Below the pieces are notes generated by a model. That model saw only the letters and a program-made list of their open reading frames with translations, made no database searches and had not been told where the DNA came from. A program made the position numbers and the translations under genes. DNA of 64,000 bases from Bacteroidales bacterium (GTDB lineage: Bacteria; Bacteroidota; Bacteroidia; Bacteroidales; Prolixibacteraceae): assembly GCA_012729335.1 (NCBI GenBank), contig JAAYDJ010000016.1, positions 1 through 64,000 on the forward strand, given 5' to 3'. Position 1 is the first letter of the stretch. Every line of letters begins with the position of its first letter. Positions 35,100-42,591 of this stretch are shown in pieces.

Positions 35100-37511
35100 A
35101 TGAAAATCAACACTGCACTTCTTACGGTTCTCCTTTTGTGGTTTCTTCCTGCGACGGGAAGCGGGCAGAGCAACAATGCCACGCTGACAGGAACGGTCAG
35201 GGACGGACAGGGGCAGCCCCTGGAACTGGTGAATGTCTCCCTGCGTGATTTTCCCATTGGGACGACCACCAGCCGCAAAGGGGAATACCTCCTGCGGATT
35301 CCTGCACGGCGGGAGATAACCGTGGTTTACTCCCTGTTGGGGTATCTCCCTGTGGAGCGCAAATTCAGGGCTTCGACCGAAGAAAGGATCGTGGCCGACA
35401 TCGTCATGGAAACCACTTCCGAGGAGATCGGCGAAGTCAGGATCACCGAAACCCGTAAAAACCGGGGAACCATAGAACGCATCGACACCCGGATGCTCAA
35501 TTCTCTGCCTGTCACGGGCTCAGGAGGCGTGGAAGCCCTGATCAAAACGCTTCCCGGGGTCTCTTCCAACAATGAGCTGAGTTCCCAGTATTCGGTGCGG
35601 GGAGGCAACTTCGACGAAAACCTGGTTTACGTCAACGACGTGGAGATCTACCGCCCCTTTCTGATCAGGTCGGGGCAGCAGGAAGGTCTCAGCTTCATCA
35701 ACGAGGATATGGTGTCATCGATAGAATTCTCTGCAGGAGGCTTCCAGTCGAAATACGGGGACAAGATGTCGAGTGTTCTCGACATCAAATACCGGCGCCC
35801 GGTCGACTTCCGGGCATCGGCATCGGCCAGCCTCCTGGGAGGATCGGCTCATGTGGAGGACCTTTCTCTGAATGGCAGGTTGTCGCACATCACCGGTATC
35901 CGTTACAAAACAAACCGCTACCTCCTGGGCAGCCTCGACGAACAGGGCGAGTACGATCCCCGCTTTCTCGACCTGCAGACCCATGTGACCTGGCGCGTCA
36001 ACGACCACCTCGACCTTTCCTTCCTCGGAAATATCGCCGACAACCTCTACCGGTTTATTCCCCAGACCCGGGAAACCTCCTTCGGAACCTGGAAAACCCC
36101 CCTGAATACCAAAATTTACTTTCAGGGGAGCGAGGAAGACAGCTATAAAACATTTCTGGGGGCCCTGACGGCCAACTTTCACCCCTCCAATGACCTGAAT
36201 TTCAAGTTTATCGCATCGGCCTATTCGGCCTCGGAAGCAGAAACCTACGACATCCTTGGCGATTACTACCTCAATGAACTGGAACGCAACATGTCGTCGG
36301 AGGAGTACGGCGACAGCGTACTTAACCTGGGGGTGGGAACCTTTCTGAACCACGCCCGGAATTACCTAGATGCCACCGTGCTGAGCGTAGCCCACCGGGG
36401 AGCCTGGAACACCGACCGCCACCTCCTCAACTGGGGGTTGGAGTTCCGGCACGAAGCCATTGACCATGCCATCAACGAGTGGATCTACCGCGATTCTACG
36501 GGCTATTCCCTGCCCTATTCCGACCAGGAAGTCCTTCTCTATTACACCCTGAACAGCCAGGCAAACCTTTCCACCAACCGGGTGACGGGTTACCTTCAGG
36601 ATACCTGGCAGCTTCCCTTTCTGTCGGGGGATCTGTATCTCACGGCGGGAGTCAGGGGCCACTACTGGGATTTCAACAGGGAGTTGCTGGTCTCGCCGCG
36701 GGTGACCTTCAGTTTCTTTCCCGACTGGGAGTCGGCCTTCAGCTTCAGGCTGTCGACAGGGATGTACCACCAGCCGGCCTTCTTCAAGGAGCTGATCAGC
36801 CGCAACGGCCAGATCAACCGTGACAACAAGGCCCAGCGCTCTTTTCAGGTGGTGGCCGGCACCGATTATCTTTTCATGGCCTGGAACCGGCCTTTCAGGT
36901 TTACCACCGAAGCCTATTATAAGTTGATGAGCCGCCTGGTGCCTTACCAAATCGACAATGTACGCATCAGATACCTTTCAGATGAAGTGTCGGAGGGGTA
37001 TGCCGCAGGACTCGACATGAAAATCAACGGGGAGTTCGTGAGCGGTATCCAGTCGTGGGCCAGCCTGTCGCTGATGCGCACCCGTGAAGACCTCCGGGGC
37101 GACCTCCTGGGCTACCGCCCCCGCCCCACCGACCAGCTCGTCAACTTCAGCCTTCTTTTCCAGGATTACCTCCCGGGAAACCCCTCCTGGAAAATGCACC
37201 TGGCAGGCTACTACGGCTCACGCCTCCCCACCAATCCTCCCAACAACACCGACCTCTTCTTCAGGATGCCCTCCTACCGCCGCATCGACATGGGGGTTTC
37301 CAAAGAGTTCATCAACGAGAACAGACCCTCCTCCCTGGCATGGCTCCGCCCGGTCAGAAACCTCTCCCTGAGCCTCGAAATCTTTAACCTGCTCAATATC
37401 AACAATACGGTATCCTATTTCTGGGTTTCAAGCAGTTACGGCGACCTCTTTGCCGTCCCCAATTACCTCACATCACGCAAGCTTAACCTGAAGCTGTCGA
37501 TCGCCTTCTGA
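35100..37511 (+). CDS. TonB-dependent outer-membrane receptor
   Basis: ~803 residues. The frame extends 13 codons upstream, but ATG 35100 precedes a proper signal peptide (MKINTALLTVLLLWFLPATGSGQ). Next is a carboxypeptidase-D regulatory-like domain (TLTGTVRDGQGQPLELVNVSL), then the plug (NSLPVTGSGGVEALIKTLPGVSSNNELSSQYSVRGG is the region, residues ~135-175), then a 22-strand barrel rich in aromatic-ended strands. No SusD partner follows, so this is not a SusCD polysaccharide unit; siderophore, cobalamin or peptide import is possible but cannot be chosen. No TonB-box was clearly located. Confidence 0.9.
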   Translation: MKINTALLTVLLLWFLPATGSGQSNNATLTGTVRDGQGQPLELVNVSLRDFPIGTTTSRKGEYLLRIPARREITVVYSLLGYLPVERKFRASTEERIVADIVMETTSEEIGEVRITETRKNRGTIERIDTRMLNSLPVTGSGGVEALIKTLPGVSSNNELSSQYSVRGGNFDENLVYVNDVEIYRPFLIRSGQQEGLSFINEDMVSSIEFSAGGFQSKYGDKMSSVLDIKYRRPVDFRASASASLLGGSAHVEDLSLNGRLSHITGIRYKTNRYLLGSLDEQGEYDPRFLDLQTHVTWRVNDHLDLSFLGNIADNLYRFIPQTRETSFGTWKTPLNTKIYFQGSEEDSYKTFLGALTANFHPSNDLNFKFIASAYSASEAETYDILGDYYLNELERNMSSEEYGDSVLNLGVGTFLNHARNYLDATVLSVAHRGAWNTDRHLLNWGLEFRHEAIDHAINEWIYRDSTGYSLPYSDQEVLLYYTLNSQANLSTNRVTGYLQDTWQLPFLSGDLYLTAGVRGHYWDFNRELLVSPRVTFSFFPDWESAFSFRLSTGMYHQPAFFKELISRNGQINRDNKAQRSFQVVAGTDYLFMAWNRPFRFTTEAYYKLMSRLVPYQIDNVRIRYLSDEVSEGYAAGLDMKINGEFVSGIQSWASLSLMRTREDLRGDLLGYRPRPTDQLVNFSLLFQDYLPGNPSWKMHLAGYYGSRLPTNPPNNTDLFFRMPSYRRIDMGVSKEFINENRPSSLAWLRPVRNLSLSLEIFNLLNINNTVSYFWVSSSYGDLFAVPNYLTSRKLNLKLSIAF

Positions 37512-37614
37512 GGAGCCCCTCCCCGCTTGCCCCCGGCCTCCATACCTTTTTCCCCCCTTCGTGACAGCCTCCTGACACGGTATTAAATCACCCGTATTTT
37601 TCATACCGGAAGGG

Positions 37615-37644
37615 TTGGATTTGGATGGGCAGATTGTATCTTTA
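37615..37644 (+). promoter_or_regulatory. Promoter candidate for the phzF-like gene
   Basis: TATCTTTA (37637-37644) matches TAnnTTTG except for the last base, and TTG (37615-37617) lies 19 bp upstream. It predicts a leader of about 30 nt before the ATG at 37681. Confidence 0.45.
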
Positions 37645-37680
37645 CGGAGCAGATCAACCATTTACCAAAAATTAAACAAA

Positions 37681-38469
37681 ATGAAGCTCCGAATTTTTCA
37701 GGCCGATGCCTTCACCGATGAGCTTTTCAGCGGCAATCCCGCTGCGGTGGTGCCTCTGGAGACCTGGCTTCCCGATGAACTGATGCAGAAAATCGCCCTG
37801 GAAAACAACCTTTCAGAAACAGCCTTTTACATTCCCGGAGAGGACGCCTTCCAGCTGCGGTGGTTTACACCGGCCACCGAAGTCTCCCTCTGCGGGCATG
37901 CCACCCTGGCCACGGCCCACGTCCTGTTCACCCACATGCAATATGGGGGCGACCTGATCGTGTTCAGGACCCTGAGCGGGGACCTGACGGTAGCCCGCAT
38001 CAATGACCTCCTGTACATGGATTTTCCGGTCTCTCCGCTGAAGCCTTTTCCCACCCCGCAGGGACTGACGGCGGCCCTGGGATTGCGCCCCCTGGAGGTC
38101 CACCATGCCGGAAAATATCTCCTGGCGGTATACAAAAACGAAGCCGAGGTGCGCAAAATCATTCCCGACTTTCCGATGCTGGCCAAACTCCCTTTTCTGG
38201 GCATCATCGTGACCGCCCCCGGTGACGGGGTCGACTTCGTAAGCCGCTTTTTTGCCCCGGCCATGGGCATCAATGAAGATCCCGCCACGGGATCGGCCCA
38301 CACGGCCCTCATCCCCTACTGGTCGGCGCGGCTGGGAAAAAAGGAGCTGCTGGCCATCCAGGTCTCCCGCAGGGGCGGAACCATGCACTGCGAAAACCAC
38401 GGCGACCGCGTGAAAATCGGCGGCAAAGCCATCACTTTTATGGAAGGTACCATGACCATCAGAAAATAA
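37681..38469 (+). CDS. PhzF-family isomerase/epimerase
   Basis: 262 residues. The open frame starts earlier, but ATG 37681 gives MKLRIFQADAFTDELFSGNPAAV, the normal PhzF N-terminus. PhzF enzymes have two mirrored diaminopimelate-epimerase-like halves and catalyse proton shifts, as in phenazine synthesis. The catalytic glutamate is E46 in LSETAFY, followed by LRWFTPATEVSLCGHATLA; the second half has GINEDPATGSAHTAL. No phenazine genes are present, so this is one of the many house-keeping homologues (YddE-like) of unknown substrate. Soluble. Upstream of, and probably co-transcribed with, the secreted hydrolase. Confidence 0.9.
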   Translation: MKLRIFQADAFTDELFSGNPAAVVPLETWLPDELMQKIALENNLSETAFYIPGEDAFQLRWFTPATEVSLCGHATLATAHVLFTHMQYGGDLIVFRTLSGDLTVARINDLLYMDFPVSPLKPFPTPQGLTAALGLRPLEVHHAGKYLLAVYKNEAEVRKIIPDFPMLAKLPFLGIIVTAPGDGVDFVSRFFAPAMGINEDPATGSAHTALIPYWSARLGKKELLAIQVSRRGGTMHCENHGDRVKIGGKAITFMEGTMTIRK

Positions 38470-38630
38470 ACCCTATGACCAGGCCTCAGACCATCACCCG
38501 CAATTCCATTCCCCGCGAGATGACCGCTTTTTTTTCTTCCGGAACCGCTCCTTCCCGCTTCGCACAGGAGGCACCGGTTACCGGTGCACACGCCCGGCAC
38601 GCGGCGGATTCACCCTTTGTTGCCGTAGCC

Positions 38631-39773
38631 ATGCAGCACAAGCGGAGGGAATCCCGGGTGGTCGCCGGAGGCAGACGGCACGGGGCGACGGCCGGAGGAG
38701 CGGGAGTTTTGCTGTGGCTGCTGTTATTCATCTTCTCTTGCGGTCTCCGGGCACAGACACCTGGCGATGTGGAAGCCTTACGCCGGCAGGTGACCAGCCA
38801 GGGTGACGCCCTGGACCACCGGCTTGACCAGCTGGCCAAGATGGTCGACGACGTACTGTGGCAGCAAAAGCTGGAAGGCGTGGCCCTCATGGACAAGCTC
38901 TACATCTACGGGCCACCGCCGGCCAGGGTGCCCCAACCTGACGCCATGGGCGCCCGCAATCCTGTTAAATTCTGGACATACGCCTTCTTTCCGGCCAACC
39001 TCGACCCCGCGAAAAAATACCCCCTGCTGCTGCTCCCCCACGGCGGTGTCCACGCCGACTTCACCACCTATTACGTCCATATCGTCAGGGAACTGGTCGC
39101 CCAGGGATACGTGGTGGCCGCCCCAGAATACCGGGGCAGTACCGGCTACGGAAAAGCATTCTATGAGAAAATCGACTACGGCGGCCTCGAGAACGAGGAT
39201 GTTTTCGCCACCCGGAACTACATGCTCGAAACGTATCCCTTCCTCGACCGCGACAGGGTGGGCATCCTCGGATGGAGCCATGGGGGTATGATCACCCTGA
39301 TGAACCTCTTTGAACACCCCGGGAGCTACCAGGCAGCCTTCGCCGGGGTGCCCGTCAGCGACCTGATCGCCAGAATGGGCTATTATACCCAGGATTACCG
39401 CAACCATTTCGAGGCCGAATACCACATCGGCCAGAGCGCCTACGAAAATGTGGCCGAATACCGCCGCAGATCCCCCGCCTGGAATACCGCCAAATTCAAC
39501 AATACCCCCCTGCTCATCCATACCAACACCAACGACGACGATGTGAACGTCCTCGAGGTGGAACACCTGATCAAATCCCTTAAGGCCGACGGGAAAAAAT
39601 TCGAATACGAGATTTTCAATGATGTGCCGGGAGGACACTCCTTCGACAGAATGGACACCCGCGAAGCCAAGGAAATCAGGGTGAAGATCTACCGTCACCT
39701 GGCACCACACCTGAAACCCGCAAATCCCATCCGCGAACTCCGCGATTTACAGATCGCAGGGTACCGTTTCTGA
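38631..39773 (+). CDS. Secreted alpha/beta hydrolase (prolyl oligopeptidase-like)
   Basis: ~380 residues from ATG 38631; the frame is also open from an ATG at 38475, but its extra 52 residues resemble no signal or domain, and 38631 places a hydrophobic segment (AGVLLWLLLFIFSCGLRAQ) within a signal-peptide range. A lipoprotein reading (FIFSC) is also possible. The S9/DLH-like catalytic domain shows LLLLPHGGVHADF (oxyanion region), the nucleophile elbow GWSHGG, the acid in NTNDDDVNVLEVEHL and the histidine in PGGHSFDRMD. It is probably a periplasmic peptidase or esterase of unknown substrate. Follows the phzF-like gene. Confidence 0.82.
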   Translation: MQHKRRESRVVAGGRRHGATAGGAGVLLWLLLFIFSCGLRAQTPGDVEALRRQVTSQGDALDHRLDQLAKMVDDVLWQQKLEGVALMDKLYIYGPPPARVPQPDAMGARNPVKFWTYAFFPANLDPAKKYPLLLLPHGGVHADFTTYYVHIVRELVAQGYVVAAPEYRGSTGYGKAFYEKIDYGGLENEDVFATRNYMLETYPFLDRDRVGILGWSHGGMITLMNLFEHPGSYQAAFAGVPVSDLIARMGYYTQDYRNHFEAEYHIGQSAYENVAEYRRRSPAWNTAKFNNTPLLIHTNTNDDDVNVLEVEHLIKSLKADGKKFEYEIFNDVPGGHSFDRMDTREAKEIRVKIYRHLAPHLKPANPIRELRDLQIAGYRF

Positions 39774-39856
39774 CCATTGTTTCTCTTAACCCGCCCCCTC
39801 TCCATTTAATAGTAAATTAATTACGCAATTATTTCCCATTTTGGGAAAATAAATTG

Positions 39857-39864
39857 TATATTTA
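39857..39864 (+). promoter_or_regulatory. -7-like box upstream of the sigma-54 regulator gene
   Basis: TATATTTA fits the -7 element except the last base, in an A+T-rich spacer, about 72 bp before the ATG at 39937. The following ACGG also follows the similar box upstream of the phzF-like gene. Confidence 0.35.
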
Positions 39865-39936
39865 CGGCGAAGAACCATTGTTCCGAACATGTGAACCTGT
39901 GTATGGAACAAAAACACAAAACCTTAGAGAGAATTT

Positions 39937-41316
39937 ATGGATGCCCCTGTTGACAAAAACCCGTACAAGATTTTTATTGTCGAAGACAATGAATTGTACG
40001 CCAAAGTATTAAAGAAGCAACTGGAGAACCGGAGGTATGAAATTTCGGTATTTCATTCCGGCCACAGTTGTCTGGCCCATCTCGACAAAAAGCCGTCGGT
40101 GGTGACCCTGGATTACCGGTTACCCGACATTGGCGGGGATGAGATGCTGGCGGCGTTGCTCAGGGGGCATCCCGGGGTGCATGTGGTGGTCATATCGGGA
40201 CAGGACGACATAGAGACGGCCATCAAGCTGCTGAAAGCCGGGGCGTATGATTACATCGTCAAGGGTCCCGACACCCGGGAGAAACTGGTCCATACCGTCA
40301 GGAACATATACGATTCCGACCAGCTCCGAAGTGAAAACGAAACCCTGAAGTCCGCCATTCATGAGAAGTATGATTTCCGGAAGCTGATCAAGGGGAACAG
40401 CAAGCAGATAGAGCATGTTTTTTCCCTGATGGAGAAGGCGGCCTCGACCAACATTTCGGTGTCGGTGACCGGAGAGACGGGAACCGGCAAGGAGTTGGTT
40501 GCCAAGGGGATTCATTACAATTCAAAGCGTAAGAGCCAGCCTTTTGTGGCGGTGAATGTGTCGGCCATCCCCGAGGGGCTGATTGAGAGTGAGCTTTTCG
40601 GGCATGAGAAGGGGGCATTCACGGGGGCCGACGGCCGTAAGCAGGGGAAGTTCGAGCAGGCCAACGGAGGCACCCTTTTCCTGGATGAGATCGCCGACCT
40701 GGACCTGAACCTCCAGTCAAAGCTGCTGCGGGTGATCCAGGAGCGGGAACTCATCAGGCTGGGAGGCAGCCAGGTGATTCCCCTCGATGTGCGGATCATC
40801 ACCGCCACCCACAAAAATCTGGAGAAACTGGTCAACGAGCGGAGGTTCCGGCAGGACCTCTACTACCGTTTGCTGGGATTACCCATTCACCTGCCCCCCC
40901 TGCGTGAAAGGGGCCATGACGTGATCATGCTGGCCAAATACTTCGCCGATGAATTTTGCCGTGAAAACGGACTGGAACCCCGCACCCTCTCACAAGGCGC
41001 CAAAGAGATGCTGCAGGGATATGCCTTTCCCGGTAACATCAGGGAACTGAAAGCCATCACCGAACTGGCCTGCGTGCTGAGCACCGGAAACAGCCTCGAA
41101 AGGGAGCACTTCCAGCTCTCACAGAATGGCATGACCGTCAACCTGATGGCCGAAGAGAAAACCCTGGAGGAGTACACCAACGACATCATCAGCCATTACC
41201 TGAAGAAATACAACCAGAACGTCAAACTGGTGGCCGAGAAACTGAATATCGGCAAATCCACCATTTACAGGTTTCTGCAGCTCACCGGCCGGAAAGAGAC
41301 GTCCCCCTCCCTCTGA
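39937..41316 (+). CDS. Sigma-54-dependent response regulator (NtrC family)
   Basis: 459 residues: receiver domain (10-125) with acidic pair E16-D17 and phospho-acceptor D59 in VTLDYRLPDIGG, AAA+ domain (~150-385) with Walker A GETGTGKE (179-186) and the sigma-54-contacting GAFTGA loop (226-231), and a Fis-type helix-turn-helix at the C-terminus (NVKLVAEKLNIGKSTIYRFLQL). It should activate RpoN promoters when phosphorylated. No histidine kinase adjoins it, so it is an orphan regulator here; no sigma-54 (GG-N10-GC) promoter search was done by eye with confidence. The genome is therefore expected to encode RpoN. Confidence 0.94.
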   Translation: MDAPVDKNPYKIFIVEDNELYAKVLKKQLENRRYEISVFHSGHSCLAHLDKKPSVVTLDYRLPDIGGDEMLAALLRGHPGVHVVVISGQDDIETAIKLLKAGAYDYIVKGPDTREKLVHTVRNIYDSDQLRSENETLKSAIHEKYDFRKLIKGNSKQIEHVFSLMEKAASTNISVSVTGETGTGKELVAKGIHYNSKRKSQPFVAVNVSAIPEGLIESELFGHEKGAFTGADGRKQGKFEQANGGTLFLDEIADLDLNLQSKLLRVIQERELIRLGGSQVIPLDVRIITATHKNLEKLVNERRFRQDLYYRLLGLPIHLPPLRERGHDVIMLAKYFADEFCRENGLEPRTLSQGAKEMLQGYAFPGNIRELKAITELACVLSTGNSLEREHFQLSQNGMTVNLMAEEKTLEEYTNDIISHYLKKYNQNVKLVAEKLNIGKSTIYRFLQLTGRKETSPSL

Positions 41317-41380
41317 CGGGTACCCGGGTATTTCCGGAGAAACACGGCCGTTCCGGAAAACAAGAAATCCTTTTTATTTT

Positions 41381-41430
41381 GAATTCAGGCGAGCGCATTC
41401 CCCTTCCGCCCTGCAGCGGGGAATTTCAAT
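41381..41430. repeat. Dispersed intergenic repeat, copy B
   Basis: Similar to copy A at 22140-22188 (shared GAAT, GGC-AGCGC-TTCCCC, CTGC-GCGGG and TTTCAAT blocks). It lies 35 bp beyond the fabD stop. On the minus strand TTCCCC and GGGGAA words can pair across it, so a structured RNA is possible. Confidence 0.55.
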
Positions 41431-41465
41431 GACAGGCTGGACCAGAAGCAGAAGGGAAGGATGCT

Positions 41466-42356
41466 TCACTGGCCAGCCACCGATTCGATGCCGGTCACCA
41501 CGGCGTCGGGAGCGATCTTTTTGATCATTCCCTGGAGGGCTTTTCCGGGTCCCACTTCGGTGAAGAGGGAGGCGCCGTCGCCGGCCATATTCCGGATGGT
41601 GCGGGTCCACAGCACGGGGGCGGTCAGCTGCATGACCAGGTTATGACTGATGGTTTCGGGGTTGACCGAGGGGGCGGCGGTGACATTCTGGTAGACGGGG
41701 CACCGGGGAGCGCTTATGCGCACGGCGCGGATGGCTTCGGCCAGTTCATCGTGGGCCGGTTCCATCAGCGGACTGTGGAAAGCCCCACCCACCACCAGCT
41801 TCAGAACCCTTTTGGCCCCTTTGGCGGGTAAAAGCGCACAAGCTTTGTCGATGCCGGCGAGGCTGCCCGAAATGACCACCTGCCCGGGGCAGTTGTAATT
41901 GGCGGGAACCACCAGGTCGGGAATTGCGGCACACACTTCCGCCACGGTTTCGTCGTCGAGGCCCATCACGGCCGCCATGCCCGAAGGCTCCACCTCACAG
42001 GCCTTCTGCATGGCCTGGGCACGCTTCTGCACCAGAAGAAGTCCATCCTCAAAGCTCAGAGCCCCCACGGCCGTCAACGCTGAAAACTCACCCAAAGAAT
42101 GACCGGCCACCATCTCCGGCTCAAACCCTTCCATCACCCTGGCCAAAACCACACTGTGAAGAAATATGGCCGGCTGGGTGACCCGCGTCTGCTTCAGATC
42201 CTCCACACTCCCCTCAAACATCATCCGGGTAATGCTGAAGCCCAGCAACGCATCGGCACGGTGAAACATCTCGCGGGCAATGGGCGAATGGTCATACAAA
42301 TCCTTGCCCATCCCGGGGTATTGGGCCCCCTGTCCGGGGAATACAAATGCCTTCAT
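41466..42356 (-). CDS. fabD: Malonyl-CoA:ACP transacylase
   Basis: Fatty-acid synthesis enzyme that moves malonyl groups from CoA to acyl carrier protein; cytoplasmic. 296 residues, usual length. The N-terminal AFVFPGQGAQYPGMG, the nucleophile S87 in GHSLGE, the substrate-binding arginine region after it (LLVQKRAQAMQKA) and the histidine in GGAFHSPLM are all visible. The C-terminus EVGPGKALQGMIKKI is typical. It stands alone without other fab genes and has a full -7 match 24 bp upstream. Confidence 0.95.
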   Translation of the reverse strand: MKAFVFPGQGAQYPGMGKDLYDHSPIAREMFHRADALLGFSITRMMFEGSVEDLKQTRVTQPAIFLHSVVLARVMEGFEPEMVAGHSLGEFSALTAVGALSFEDGLLLVQKRAQAMQKACEVEPSGMAAVMGLDDETVAEVCAAIPDLVVPANYNCPGQVVISGSLAGIDKACALLPAKGAKRVLKLVVGGAFHSPLMEPAHDELAEAIRAVRISAPRCPVYQNVTAAPSVNPETISHNLVMQLTAPVLWTRTIRNMAGDGASLFTEVGPGKALQGMIKKIAPDAVVTGIESVAGQ

Positions 42357-42379
42357 GCTTTATTCTTTTTTATCCGGGG

Positions 42380-42387
42380 CAAAGATA
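42380..42387 (-). promoter_or_regulatory. -7 box of fabD
   Basis: Minus-strand TATCTTTG (42387-42380) is a full TAnnTTTG match 23 bp before the fabD ATG. The -33 TTG is not clear. Confidence 0.55.
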
Positions 42388-42457
42388 AGGGATTCCCTCA
42401 AATGCCGCCTGAAGGTAAACACCAGCCACTACCGGGCTTAAAATAATTAACGCGGCA

Positions 42458-42522
42458 GGCAGTTTTTTCAAACCCACCGGCAGAATTTTCAAAACCGGCC
42501 GGCAGAATTTTCAGGAGATTCC
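42458..42522. repeat. Three tandem ~22-bp repeats upstream of GH92
   Basis: Units at 42458-42478, 42479-42500 and 42501-42522 each start GGCAG followed by a T-rich block and TTTTCA. They lie between the divergent fabD and GH92 promoters and could be regulator sites or a simple tandem duplication. Confidence 0.55.
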
Positions 42523-42544
42523 CGTCCTGAGAAGCGAATTGGTT

Positions 42545-42552
42545 TATTTTTG
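42545..42552 (+). promoter_or_regulatory. -7 box of the GH92 gene
   Basis: TATTTTTG is a full TAnnTTTG match, 39 bp before the ATG at 42592. This supports that ATG over the upstream start at 42550, which lies inside the box. Confidence 0.5.
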
Positions 42553-42591
42553 CCTGAAAGAAGCCTGAACCCTTTCAATGAAAGATCACCT

